A DNA stretch of 64,000 nucleotides from MGBC131033 sp910585655 (GCA_949502025.1 CATBCG010000048.1:26068-90067), one strand, 5' to 3'. Counted from the first letter of the stretch, positions 44,359 to 53,447 are shown. Translations and numbers: made by a program. Notes: generated by a model not told the origin, from the sequence alone.

Positions 44359-45711
44359 ATGAGAAACATGAAGATGAAAACAAAATTGATTGTAGGGTTT
44401 CTGATTCCCGTTGTACTGACTATTATTAATGTAGTTGTCGGAAATCTGGTGACAGCAAAGATGCAGCATGTAGAAAATATGCAAAAGTATGTTGTGGAAT
44501 CTACCATAGCAACTACTGCGATAGCGCTTGTTTCTATATTGATTACATTATATGTCGCTCTGCTGTTGATTAAAGTGATTGAAAAGTCAGTAGCACAGCT
44601 TTCTGACGCGGCAAAGGACATTGCCATGGGGCGTGTCAACATCAACATGGTAAAATACAACAACGATGAGTTCGGCGATTTGGTAGATGAATATAATCAG
44701 GTAATTGACAATATCAAATATCAGTCCGAGATTGCAAAAGAGGTTTCCAATGGTAATCTGACGATTACCGTTACCCCGAAATCTCCGGAAGATTTATTAG
44801 GAAATTCTTTAAAGAAGCTGGTAGATGATAATCTGCGTACTCTGACGAATATCAGCGAAGCCGGTACACAGGTGACGATTAGTTCTTCTCAGGTAGCAAG
44901 CGCCAGCCAGGCTTTGGCTCAGGGTTCTACTGAGCAGGCAAGCGCTATCCAGGAGATTACCGCTTCTATTGACGAGATTGCTGATAAGACCAAACAAAAT
45001 GCCGATCAGGCGAATTCTGCTGCCAGCTTGGTAGTACGGGCGATTGATGATGTGAAAAAGGGTAATAACCAGATGGAAGAAATGATGATTGCAATGAAGG
45101 ATATCAACAAAGCATCGGAAAGCATTTCTAAGATTATCCAGGTTATCGACGATATCGCGTTCCAAACCAATATCCTGGCTTTAAACGCTGCTGTAGAGGC
45201 AGCCAGAGCAGGAGAGGCAGGCAAGGGATTTGCTGTAGTAGCAGAAGAAGTACGGAGTCTGGCAGCCAAGAGCGCGTCGGCAGCAGCAGAGACTGCGGAG
45301 CTGATCGAGGATTCTATCAACAAAGTAAGCTCCGGATCAAAGATTGTAGATCAGACGGCACAAGCTCTGGGCGCAATTACCAAAGTAGTACAGGAAAGCG
45401 AAATCATTATCAATGGTATCGCGGATTCTTCCAACTACCAGGCGACGGCAGTTTCCCAGATCAAGCAGGCGATTTCTCAGGTATCTCAGGTCGTACAGAC
45501 CAATTCGGCTACCAGCGAGGAATGTGCTGCTGCCAGCGAGGAACTGGCAAACCAGGCATCCAGGATGCGTGAAATGCTCTCGATTTACAATTTGGGCGCA
45601 GGAAGCATGGGCGGAAGCTCTTATTCTAGTAGCAGCTCTTATTCCTCCCCGTCTGTTTCCAACATGAACGAGCAGGTTATCTCTTTGGGAGACAGCCTCG
45701 GAAAGTATTGA
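44359..45711 (+). CDS. Methyl-accepting chemotaxis protein with minimal extracellular loop
   Basis: A 450-residue receptor. Two membrane helices (about 8-30 and 48-70) are separated by only some 17 residues, so there is no room for an extracellular sensor domain. A HAMP domain follows (KSVAQLSDAAKDIAMGRVNI), then a second HAMP-like stretch and the long coiled signalling domain with the tip DDIAFQTNILALNAAVEAAR and AGEAGKGFAVVAEEVRSLAA. The tail is Ser/Tyr/Gly-rich (GSMGGSSYSSSSSYSSP). Methylation helices flank the tip, matching the presence of CheR and CheB. Signal input may come from membrane state or from a partner rather than a bound ligand. Confidence 0.92.
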   Translation: MRNMKMKTKLIVGFLIPVVLTIINVVVGNLVTAKMQHVENMQKYVVESTIATTAIALVSILITLYVALLLIKVIEKSVAQLSDAAKDIAMGRVNINMVKYNNDEFGDLVDEYNQVIDNIKYQSEIAKEVSNGNLTITVTPKSPEDLLGNSLKKLVDDNLRTLTNISEAGTQVTISSSQVASASQALAQGSTEQASAIQEITASIDEIADKTKQNADQANSAASLVVRAIDDVKKGNNQMEEMMIAMKDINKASESISKIIQVIDDIAFQTNILALNAAVEAARAGEAGKGFAVVAEEVRSLAAKSASAAAETAELIEDSINKVSSGSKIVDQTAQALGAITKVVQESEIIINGIADSSNYQATAVSQIKQAISQVSQVVQTNSATSEECAAASEELANQASRMREMLSIYNLGAGSMGGSSYSSSSSYSSPSVSNMNEQVISLGDSLGKY

Positions 45712-45764
45712 TAAGTTTACAGAATGAAGCCCATAGATATGGGTTCAAATAAGAGGTGTAGCAT

Positions 45765-46115
45765 ATGGCATTATTAGAAGAATTAAAGGCTCTGGGCGTA
45801 GATACAGACGGAGGCATCCGGAGGCTTGGCGGGAATGAAGCGCTCTATACAAGACTGCTTGGCACGTTTGTCAAGACAATTAAGGCACAGAATCTGCAGC
45901 CGGATTTTGACGCGGCGGATTGTGAGGGCGCAATCGAACGGGCGCACGCGATCAAGGGAACGGCAGGAAATATGTCAATTACTCCGTTGTTTGAAGGCTA
46001 TAATGAAATTCTTGCCTTATTGCGGGGCGGAAAGCCGGAAGAGGCGAGGAAAAAGCTAGAGGAAATTTTGCCGGTGCAAGAGAAAATTGTCGCATGTATT
46101 GAATCAAATATGTAG
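45765..46115 (+). CDS. Stand-alone Hpt phosphotransfer protein
   Basis: A 116-residue helical protein with a histidine phosphotransfer motif, IERAHAIKGTAGNMSITPLF, and phospho-acceptor His61. It should shuttle phosphate between receiver domains. It lies directly before the hybrid kinase, whose receivers need an Hpt partner, and after the MCP, so it may link that kinase to the operon's response regulators. It has no other domain. GAGG lies before the ATG at a reasonable spacing. Confidence 0.9.
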   Translation: MALLEELKALGVDTDGGIRRLGGNEALYTRLLGTFVKTIKAQNLQPDFDAADCEGAIERAHAIKGTAGNMSITPLFEGYNEILALLRGGKPEEARKKLEEILPVQEKIVACIESNM

Positions 46116-46133
46116 TAAGGAGGCCCTTCAGCC

Positions 46134-48722
46134 ATGAAAAGCTTCTGGTCAAAAAAAGAACAAATAGATAGAGAGGCTGGAAGCTTTTTCCGGCGCAGTA
46201 TTATCAGTGTCGTCATTGTATGTACCTTGGTGTTTACTTTTTTGATGCTGTTTATGGCAAAACAGACAAAAAAGTCAGTGCTGGAAATCAGCAGCATCTA
46301 TATGGGTGAGATGAACGAGCAGATTCATCAAAAATTTGCGTCGATTATCAGCCTGCGTTTAGAACAGGTGGAAGGAATTATTAAGCGTGCTTTGCCGCAG
46401 GAGTGGGACGAATATTCCCAGGAGATGGCAGAAGAATTGTGGCTGAATGCAGATATCCGAAACTTTTCCTTTTTAGGTCTTTGCATGGAAAACGGAGAAA
46501 TCGAAGAGATCTACGGAGAAGCGCTTGAACTTAGCCATGTGTTTCATGCGCAGGATTCTCTTTTACGAAATGGGAACCTGGTGGCACAGGGTAAGACAAA
46601 ATCAGGTGAAAAGGTGCTGATACTGGGGAAAGCAGCGGAATATCCGATGAAAAACGGCGAACGCAGTGCAGCGTTGGTAGTAGGAGTGCCGATGGATTAC
46701 TTGAATACAGCATTGTTTTTAAACGAGCGTGATTCCAGGCTTTATTACCATATCATTGATTCGGACGGAAACTTTGTGATCCGAAACGGAGATGCGTACC
46801 GGGAAAATTATTTTGAACGAATGCTGGAAGAATTTGAAACCTACGACGGAAAAAGCGCCAAAGAGCATATAGAGCTGTTAAAGAAAGCGATTTCTGCCAG
46901 AGAAGATTATCAGGCAAGGGTTTCGATTGGCGGAAAGGAGCAGCATTTTTACTGTTCTCCGCTCTCGGAGGATAATTGCTGGTATCTCATTTCCGCTATG
47001 CCGAATGATTTCCTCTCGGAATCCATTGCCAAGCTTGATAAAGTACGTTTGATTACGATGATAGGTTGTATTTCGATTGTCTTAGGAGTCATGAGCATTA
47101 TTTTAGTGTTGTATTTCCGTCTGGCAAGACGCCAGATGAAGGAACTGATCCGTCTGCAGGCGGAAGCGGTCAGCGCCAATATGGCAAAGAGCGAATTTCT
47201 TTCGAGTATGAGCCACGATATCCGTACTCCGATGAATGCGATTATCGGTATGACGGAGATTGCGCAAAAGAATGTAGGGGATTCGGAGAGAGTGGCAGAA
47301 TGTTTAAGAAAGGTAAGTCTTTCCAGTAAACATTTATTGGGGCTGATCAATGACGTGTTGGATATGTCCAAAATCGAAAGCGGGAAAATGACGCTGAATA
47401 TTGTGCCGATGTCTTTGCGGAACGCGATGGACGATATTGTTAATATTATGCAGCCGCAGGTAAAAGAGCGCAGACAGTTTTTTGATATTTTTATTAAAAA
47501 CATTTTATCAGAGGATGTTTATTGTGATAATGTTCGTTTGAGCCAGGTTCTGTTAAATCTTCTGTCTAACGCGGTGAAATTTACACCGGAGCAGGGGCGG
47601 ATCGATGTTCATATGTACCAGGAGGAATCGCCGAAGGGCGCAGAATTTGTACGAGTTCATTTTCTGGTGGAGGATACCGGAATCGGAATGTCGGAGGAAT
47701 TTCAGAAAAAAATTTGGGAGACTTTTACGAGAGAAGAGACCGATGCGGTGCGTCATATTGTAGGCGCCGGTCTTGGTACATCCATCACCAAGAGCATTGT
47801 GGATCTGATGGAAGGAACGATTGATTTAAAGAGTGAACTGGGAAAGGGAACGTCATTCCATGTAACTCTGGATTTGAAAAAGGCGACGATTACCGAAGAT
47901 GAAATGAAGCTTCCGGAATGGGATATTTTGGTAGTGGATGACAATGAGCAGCTTTGTATCAGTGCGGTTGTCAATTTAGAGGAGCTAGGAGTCCATGCAG
48001 ATTGGGCTATGAGCGGGGAAGAGGCGCTAAAACGGATTGCGGAACACCAGAAAGCAGGGAAAAAGTACGATTTTATCCTGGTGGACTGGAAGATGCCGGA
48101 AATGGATGGATTAGAAACCATCCATGAGATTCAGCAGAAGTTTGGCAGCGCGATCCGTGTGTTCCTGATTTCCGCTTATGATTGGAGCGAGATCGAGGCA
48201 GAAGCTTCCGATAAGCCGTTTGACGGCTTTATTGCCAAGCCGCTGTTTAAATCAACATTGTACGAACGGCTACGGCAGTATGAGGAAGGCTATAACCAAG
48301 GGGAACAGCAGGAAGCCCAGGAGATTGATTTTTCCGGAAAGAAAATTCTTCTGGCAGAGGATATGGATATCAACTGGGAGGTGGCTTTTGCAATCCTTTC
48401 AGACGTAGGGCTGGAACTGGAGCGCGCCGTAAACGGAAAAGAATGTCTGGAAATGTTTGAGGCTTCAAAAATAAGTTATTACGATGCGATTTTAATGGAT
48501 ATTCGGATGCCGATTATGGACGGCTATCAGGCGACAAAAGAGATCCGTAAGCTGGAACGTGCTGACAGCAAGCTTCCGATTATTGCGATGACAGCAGATG
48601 CTTTTTCAGATGATGCCCAGCATTGTATGGAAGTCGGTATGGATGCCCATATTCCGAAGCCGCTTGACGTAGAGGAATGTATGCGTGTGCTGCAAAAGTT
48701 TCTTTTAGGACAAGGCAAATAG
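46134..48722 (+). CDS. Membrane hybrid histidine kinase with two receivers
   Basis: An 862-residue kinase. A first helix (about 22-44) and a second (about 305-328) enclose a roughly 260-residue extracellular domain that may be Cache-like (LYYHIIDSDGNFVIRNGDAY, YCSPLSEDNCWYLISAMPND). Then come HisKA (SSMSHDIRTPMNAIIGM, His361), HATPase (VEDTGIGMSEEFQKKIWETF, GAGLGTSITKSIVDLM), a receiver with Asp651 (ILVDWKMPEMDGLETI) and a second with Asp789 (ILMDIRMPIMDGYQATKEI). It is the last gene of the chemosensory operon, 18 bases after the Hpt gene. It resembles the kinase at 19090, including the YDWS motif in the first receiver, implying duplication. Confidence 0.93.
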   Translation: MKSFWSKKEQIDREAGSFFRRSIISVVIVCTLVFTFLMLFMAKQTKKSVLEISSIYMGEMNEQIHQKFASIISLRLEQVEGIIKRALPQEWDEYSQEMAEELWLNADIRNFSFLGLCMENGEIEEIYGEALELSHVFHAQDSLLRNGNLVAQGKTKSGEKVLILGKAAEYPMKNGERSAALVVGVPMDYLNTALFLNERDSRLYYHIIDSDGNFVIRNGDAYRENYFERMLEEFETYDGKSAKEHIELLKKAISAREDYQARVSIGGKEQHFYCSPLSEDNCWYLISAMPNDFLSESIAKLDKVRLITMIGCISIVLGVMSIILVLYFRLARRQMKELIRLQAEAVSANMAKSEFLSSMSHDIRTPMNAIIGMTEIAQKNVGDSERVAECLRKVSLSSKHLLGLINDVLDMSKIESGKMTLNIVPMSLRNAMDDIVNIMQPQVKERRQFFDIFIKNILSEDVYCDNVRLSQVLLNLLSNAVKFTPEQGRIDVHMYQEESPKGAEFVRVHFLVEDTGIGMSEEFQKKIWETFTREETDAVRHIVGAGLGTSITKSIVDLMEGTIDLKSELGKGTSFHVTLDLKKATITEDEMKLPEWDILVVDDNEQLCISAVVNLEELGVHADWAMSGEEALKRIAEHQKAGKKYDFILVDWKMPEMDGLETIHEIQQKFGSAIRVFLISAYDWSEIEAEASDKPFDGFIAKPLFKSTLYERLRQYEEGYNQGEQQEAQEIDFSGKKILLAEDMDINWEVAFAILSDVGLELERAVNGKECLEMFEASKISYYDAILMDIRMPIMDGYQATKEIRKLERADSKLPIIAMTADAFSDDAQHCMEVGMDAHIPKPLDVEECMRVLQKFLLGQGK

Positions 48723-48733
48723 AAGGATAAAAG

Positions 48734-48782
48734 AAAAACAAGAAAAGCAGGGGAATGTTCCACCTGCTTTTCTTGTTTTTTG
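48734..48782 (+). terminator. Strong terminator of the chemosensory operon
   Basis: AAAAACAAGAAAAGCAGG (48734-48751) pairs exactly with CCTGCTTTTCTTGTTTTT (48763-48780), ending in a T run 12 bases after the hybrid kinase stop. Confidence 0.92.
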
Positions 48783-48863
48783 TATAATAGGAAAGTTCTC
48801 CGGGGGATGCACACTTCACGCGAATGGAAGATGTTGCCGGGCTCTTTTTTTATAGTAGTTCGG

Positions 48864-50318
48864 TTAAATATGGTGTTTTTTACCATATCGTTTCCAGACG
48901 TTCGCCGGTTGGGCAAGAAAAGTCGGGGAACGAAACAACAATGTTTTTAAGGCGGCTTTGTTCCATGGAAACAGCGGCCAAAAATAACTCATATGAGCAA
49001 ACGTCGGCGTCGTGGCGGCAGAGAGCAGGACAAGGAACAGCCCGCACCAAAATCCCCAAAGCCCAAACGCGCCGGTCGTGGCAATAAGGAAAATCCGGTA
49101 GAGCCTAATGGCGTCGCCAAACTCGATACTGGAAAGGGAAAGGGTGGTCAAGAGTGTGATGGCAGCATAAAATATGACTTCCACCGATGCCCAATTCATT
49201 TCAATCGCGATATCTCCGATGATCAGTCCGCCGATGACCGAAAGAGAGCCGGAAAAACGGCTGGAGCTGTGAGCTGCCGAATACTTAAATAAATCAAGAG
49301 CAAATTCAACCGCCATCACAAAGAAAAACATCCGTATGGGACCGATATCGGGGGAAGCCAAAAGCCCCAGTCGGAGGGAGAATTCAGGAAAGCGTGTTGT
49401 CAGCAAAAGAAAAAGCGGCAAAAGCAGCAGGCTTGCAAGCACGCAGCCAAACCGTACCAGTCTGAAATAAGTGCCGACAGAAGGGGATTTATAATAATCC
49501 TCCGGGCTTTGGGTAAACTGAAAAATGGTGCAGGGAAGAATCAAGACAGAAGGAGAATTATCCACCAAAATTAAAATATGCCCTTCTGCCAAATAGCTGC
49601 AGGCGACGTCAGGTCGCTCGGTTACATGGATACTAGGGAGTGGATTATACCAACGTTTTTTTACCAGTAATTCTTCCAGGCTTTTAGCGCCCATAGTCAG
49701 AGATGTGACAGAAAGACCGGCAAGCGCCCGCCGGATTTCTTTGAGCAGGCTTTGGTTGACCAGATGATCGAGGTAAGCGATGGATACGTCTGTCTGGCTG
49801 ACGCTTCCGAGGGAACAGATCTCAAAGGTCAGCTCCGGAGAGCGAATACGTCTGCGGATTAAATTGGTATTAAAGAGCAGTGTTTCTACAAAACCGTCGC
49901 GGGAACCGCGTGTGACCTTTTCGGTATCCGGTTCTTCAATCCCCCTGGTAGGGTAGCTTCTGGCGTCAATCACTACCGCCTCGGCAAAGCCGTCTACCAA
50001 TAAGATCGAAGGTCCGCTTAAAAGGCTGTGCAGGATCGTATCCCAACTATCTGTAAATGTCACCTGAGAATAACCGATTTTGGCTGCAGCAAACTGACGT
50101 AAGTCTTTTACCGTGTCATCCTTTGTATAAAGAGGGTTTTGCAGATTAGAAAAAAGCTGCTGAATCAAATCAGACTTGCACATACCATTGACAGCCAGGA
50201 AATAAGCCTTGGTCTGACCGATATACAATTCTCTGGCAATCAGATCAAAGCTGATTCCAAGTGGAAGAAGCTCTTCTGCTTTTTGTATATTTTTTTCTAA
50301 CTGTTCACATAATTTCAT
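48864..50318 (-). CDS. GerA-family spore germination protein (possibly SpoVAF-like)
   Basis: A 484-residue protein with a soluble N-terminal part (1-290) and several C-terminal membrane helices. SQVTFTDSWDTILHSLLSGP, DGFAEAVVIDARSYPTRGIE and EPDTEKVTRGSRDGFVETLL are GerA signatures, followed by NLIRRRIRSPELTF. GerA proteins are subunits of nutrient germinant receptors in the spore inner membrane; SpoVAF is a relative in the SpoVA operon. No GerB or GerC genes lie beside it, so either it acts with proteins encoded elsewhere or is SpoVAF-like. It supports the view that the organism makes spores. Transcribed toward the terminator at 48734. Confidence 0.88.
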   Translation of the reverse strand: MKLCEQLEKNIQKAEELLPLGISFDLIARELYIGQTKAYFLAVNGMCKSDLIQQLFSNLQNPLYTKDDTVKDLRQFAAAKIGYSQVTFTDSWDTILHSLLSGPSILLVDGFAEAVVIDARSYPTRGIEEPDTEKVTRGSRDGFVETLLFNTNLIRRRIRSPELTFEICSLGSVSQTDVSIAYLDHLVNQSLLKEIRRALAGLSVTSLTMGAKSLEELLVKKRWYNPLPSIHVTERPDVACSYLAEGHILILVDNSPSVLILPCTIFQFTQSPEDYYKSPSVGTYFRLVRFGCVLASLLLLPLFLLLTTRFPEFSLRLGLLASPDIGPIRMFFFVMAVEFALDLFKYSAAHSSSRFSGSLSVIGGLIIGDIAIEMNWASVEVIFYAAITLLTTLSLSSIEFGDAIRLYRIFLIATTGAFGLWGFWCGLFLVLLSAATTPTFAHMSYFWPLFPWNKAALKTLLFRSPTFLAQPANVWKRYGKKHHI

Positions 50319-50428
50319 CGTATTTTTCCACTCTCCCTCTTATAACAGCGAACCGACGGCAAAAATAGCTGGTGCTTGCTATAGTTTGTGCGGGAAGACA
50401 GGGCTTTATGCAAAAGAAAAAATTAGAA

Positions 50429-50457
50429 TTGAGAAATTCCTAAAAATCTATTATAAT
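50429..50457 (+). promoter_or_regulatory. Sigma-A promoter for the LiaF-like gene
   Basis: TTGAGA at 50429-50434 and TATAAT at 50452-50457 with a 17-base spacer; 33 bases upstream of the start codon. Confidence 0.7.
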
Positions 50458-50490
50458 AGAAAAGAATAGAACCAGAAAGGGGAAATCAGG

Positions 50491-50982
50491 ATGAAGAAAC
50501 ATTCCTTTGAAAAGCTGCTGCGTGTGCTGGTCGTTTTGGTGCTGCTTTATGATATGATCCAGGCGCTGGCGGCGCTGATGATGTGGAAAGGCAGGCGCTT
50601 GGAGCAAAGCAACCAGGGAAAGCGGCATAAACGGTATTTAAGCTTTATGAACGGATATTCCAGAAGGCTTAAAGACGAGGCGGTAGAGGAAGTTGATCTG
50701 ACGGCTGTAATGGGCGGAATCGAACTGGATTTGACAGGAGCAAAGCTGGCGGAACGCACGCAGATCCGTGTGAAAAGTGTAATGTCCGGTGTGATAATTA
50801 AGGTGCCGCCGATGGTAGAAGTAAGAGAGGACGCCCGTTCTGTCATGAGCGGAATTGCCAATATGGTTCCGCAGTACCATAAAGAGGGGCTGCCTGTCAT
50901 TTTCCTTCAGGCGGATTGTCTGATGTCCGGAGTAAATGTAAAAGTAATCTGTGAGGAGAAAACAGAGGATATAGAAGAGTAG
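50491..50982 (+). CDS. LiaF C-terminal-like protein
   Basis: A 163-residue protein with a hydrophobic N-terminal segment (about 9-30) that may anchor it. The rest resembles the beta-rich C-terminal domain of LiaF/cell-wall stress proteins, with repeated blocks VMGGIELDLTGAKL, VMSGVIIKVPP, VMSGIANMVP and LMSGVNVKVIC. In LiaF this domain helps to hold the LiaS kinase inactive until the envelope is stressed. No LiaR/LiaS genes are adjacent, so its partner is unknown. The ATG has AAAGGGG upstream. Confidence 0.65.
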   Translation: MKKHSFEKLLRVLVVLVLLYDMIQALAALMMWKGRRLEQSNQGKRHKRYLSFMNGYSRRLKDEAVEEVDLTAVMGGIELDLTGAKLAERTQIRVKSVMSGVIIKVPPMVEVREDARSVMSGIANMVPQYHKEGLPVIFLQADCLMSGVNVKVICEEKTEDIEE

Positions 50983-51037
50983 CAAAGCAGCAAAGTAAAA
51001 TATAGTTTGGAACAGAATTAAGTTGTAAAAAAATAAT

Positions 51038-51049
51038 AAACGTATGTTC
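51038..51049. promoter_or_regulatory. LexA-like box 1
   Basis: AAACGTATGTTC matches AAAC-N4-GTTC, the reverse of the GAAC-N4-GTTT pattern recalled for clostridial LexA. It lies just upstream of the -35 box. Confidence 0.5.
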
Positions 51050-51060
51050 TGAAAAAGTGC

Positions 51061-51089
51061 TTGCTTCTGTCGGTATCCTGTGCTATAAT
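51061..51089 (+). promoter_or_regulatory. Promoter of the radical-SAM/DUF4130 pair
   Basis: TTGCTT at 51061-51066 and TATAAT at 51084-51089, 17-base spacer. Confidence 0.75.
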
Positions 51090-51095
51090 ACATAC

Positions 51096-51107
51096 AAACG
51101 TATATTC
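51096..51107. promoter_or_regulatory. LexA-like box 2
   Basis: AAACGTATATTC differs from box 1 by one base (A for G). It lies at the expected transcription start. The two boxes flank the promoter. Confidence 0.45.
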
Positions 51108-51139
51108 GGGTTAAAATCATAGGCTTGAGGTGATAGAGT

Positions 51140-52630
51140 ATGGTAGTGCAGGAAGGACTGTCCCTAGAAAGAAAACTGGAGATCTTAGGGTACGCGGCGA
51201 AATATGACGTGGCATGTACCTCCAGCGGGGTAGACCGGAGCGGAACCGGGGATTCTATAGGAAATACATTAAAATGTGGCATCTGCCATTCCTTTGCTGC
51301 GGATGGCAGATGTATTTCTCTTTTGAAGATTTTAATGACCAACGAATGTATTTTTCAGTGTAAATATTGCATTAACAGGGCAAAAAACGACGTCCTGCGG
51401 GCGACTTTTACGCCGGAGGAAGCGGCTGGGCTGACGATGGAGTTTTATCGGCGGAATTATATCGAAGGTCTGTTTTTAAGTTCGGGAATCTATCCGACTC
51501 CAGACGCCACGGCGGAGCGGATGTTAGAGACGGTAGCGCTCTTGCGCCTAAAGTATCGTTTTGCCGGATATATTCATGTGAAGGCGATCCCGGGGGCAGA
51601 TCCGCAGATTACTGAGCAAATCGGCTGGCTGGCAGACCGGATGAGCGTCAACTTGGAGCTGCCGACTGCGGAAGGTCTACGGACGCTGGCTCCTAATAAA
51701 TCGCGAAAGACGATTCTAACTCCTATGCGCCAAATCCAGCTTGGGATCCAGCAAAATCGTCAGATCGCCAGAGAGCGTCTGCCAGGAGGCGGCTATCTGT
51801 TGGGAGAGGAAAAAAGCTTGGAGCAGGGCTTTAAACAAGGCGTTAGCGAGAAAGGAAAGCTCGTCGAGGCGAAGGAACTTGGAACGGAATATGAGAGAAC
51901 CTCTTATCGCTTAGGGAAACCGATGTTAGGCGGTGTCACGAGTGGTTTTGTTCCGGCAGGTCAGTCTACGCAGATGATTATTGGTGCAACTGGGGAGACG
52001 GATTACCAGATTATGGCAGTGACAGAAAGTTTGTATCAGAAGTTTGATCTGAAACGGGTGTTTTATTCTGCCTTTGTCAACGTCAATCAGGACAGCGATA
52101 TGCCAGACTGGAAGGACAGGACGCAGCTTGACCGGGAGCATCGACTTTATCAGGCAGATTTTTTACTGCGTTATTACCAGTTTCAAATCGGAGAGCTGCT
52201 GTCGGAAGATCGTCCGAACTTCAATATGCTGCTTGATCCGAAATGCGACTATGCGATCCGTCATTTAGAGCTGTTTCCGGTAGAGATCAATCGGGCGGAT
52301 TATCATATGCTGCTGCGTGTCCCGGGGATTGGGGTAAAATCGGCGCAGCGGATTGTCAAGGCCAGACGGATGGCTGCCTTGGATTTTCCGGATTTAAAGA
52401 AAATCGGCGTAGTGTTAAAAAGAGCGGTTTATTTTATTACCTGTCAGGGAAAAATGATGTATCCGGTGAAACTGTCGGAAGATTCTATTACCGGATATTT
52501 GATAGACGAGCGGAAGCAGAGGGAGTTAAAAGGAGGGCAGTTAGACTATCAGCAGCTATCCTTGTTTGATCTGCCGTCCATGCCCATTGATCAGCCGTTT
52601 CCGATAGCAGAGAAAGGAGGGCGCCTGTGA
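51140..52630 (+). CDS. Radical SAM protein, putative DNA modification/repair
   Basis: A 496-residue protein. The iron-sulfur motif is Cys70, Cys74 and Cys77 (TNECIFQCKYCINRA). The N-terminal part resembles the family named 'putative DNA modification/repair radical SAM protein', which is often next to DUF4130 and sometimes a uracil-DNA glycosylase. A helix-hairpin-helix near residue 390 (LLRVPGIGVKSAQRIVKARR) can bind DNA. Gene order with the next protein (GTGA overlap) is the usual one. The reaction is not established. The LexA-like boxes flanking its promoter suggest SOS induction. The ATG has TTGAGGTGAT upstream. Confidence 0.88.
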   Translation: MVVQEGLSLERKLEILGYAAKYDVACTSSGVDRSGTGDSIGNTLKCGICHSFAADGRCISLLKILMTNECIFQCKYCINRAKNDVLRATFTPEEAAGLTMEFYRRNYIEGLFLSSGIYPTPDATAERMLETVALLRLKYRFAGYIHVKAIPGADPQITEQIGWLADRMSVNLELPTAEGLRTLAPNKSRKTILTPMRQIQLGIQQNRQIARERLPGGGYLLGEEKSLEQGFKQGVSEKGKLVEAKELGTEYERTSYRLGKPMLGGVTSGFVPAGQSTQMIIGATGETDYQIMAVTESLYQKFDLKRVFYSAFVNVNQDSDMPDWKDRTQLDREHRLYQADFLLRYYQFQIGELLSEDRPNFNMLLDPKCDYAIRHLELFPVEINRADYHMLLRVPGIGVKSAQRIVKARRMAALDFPDLKKIGVVLKRAVYFITCQGKMMYPVKLSEDSITGYLIDERKQRELKGGQLDYQQLSLFDLPSMPIDQPFPIAEKGGRL

Positions 52631-53418
52631 GGGATGAGACAAAGCCGATGAGGATTTTACTTTGCGAGGATAGTTTAGAGGGGATTTTGACAGGCGTCTA
52701 CGAAGCCTATAAAAGCCGCTATGGGCATGACAATATCAAGCTCTGTCTGGATTCAGAGGAATATGAGATCGAGATGTTTTCGGAATACCAGAAGATAGAA
52801 CCGGATGCAGAAAGCGCGAATAAGGTGCTGCTTTCGATTCTGGAAAAAATCGGGGATACTGCCAGAAAAAATATAGTGGAAGCAGCGTATTCTGCCGAAG
52901 CAGATAAGGCAGAGGTGATTTATCGTTATTTGATCCGGGGGTATGTAGTAGGGAGCCGGATCGTAGACTATTTAAGCGATCCTTATGTAAATCGTTTGTT
53001 TGCACTCTGCCGCAGGCTATGGAACGAGGTGCATAACTGGAAGGAATTCCTGCGCTTCCAGATCCAGGAAAACGGTCTGCTGACTGCCGTGATAGAGCCA
53101 AAGGCAAAAGTTCTGACTTTTTTAATGCCGCATTTTGCCGATCGGCTGCCGATAGAAAACTTTGTTATCTATGACAAGACGCACGATCAGGCGGGGATTC
53201 ACCAGAAGCAGCAGGGGTGGTTTTTGGCAGAGAAGCTTGGTCGGGATTATCCGGAATATGTTGCCCGGCTGGAGATGACCACCAGGGAGGAAGCGCAGAT
53301 GCAGGATTTATGGCGGATCTTTTTTGAAACGATTGCTATAAAGGAACGGGAAAACATCAAGCTTCAGACACAATTTCTGCCTAAATGGTATCGGGAGCAT
53401 ATGGTGGAATTTCATTAG
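52627..53418 (+). CDS. DUF4130 protein, probable DNA metabolism partner
   Basis: A 263-residue protein of the DUF4130/'SAM_7-linked' family. It begins RILLCEDSLEGILTGVYEAY and contains NEVHNWKEFLRFQIQENGLL, then FLMPHFADRLPIENFVIYD, all typical. It has no recognised catalytic motif and is nearly always paired with the preceding radical SAM protein. It starts with GTG overlapping the upstream TGA, with GGAGG about seven bases before. In some genomes the pair is linked to a uracil-DNA glycosylase; none is seen here. The role is inferred from context. Confidence 0.88.
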   Translation: MRDETKPMRILLCEDSLEGILTGVYEAYKSRYGHDNIKLCLDSEEYEIEMFSEYQKIEPDAESANKVLLSILEKIGDTARKNIVEAAYSAEADKAEVIYRYLIRGYVVGSRIVDYLSDPYVNRLFALCRRLWNEVHNWKEFLRFQIQENGLLTAVIEPKAKVLTFLMPHFADRLPIENFVIYDKTHDQAGIHQKQQGWFLAEKLGRDYPEYVARLEMTTREEAQMQDLWRIFFETIAIKERENIKLQTQFLPKWYREHMVEFH

Positions 53419-53447
53419 TATGTTGATAGACTGGCTGCGGAATGGGC

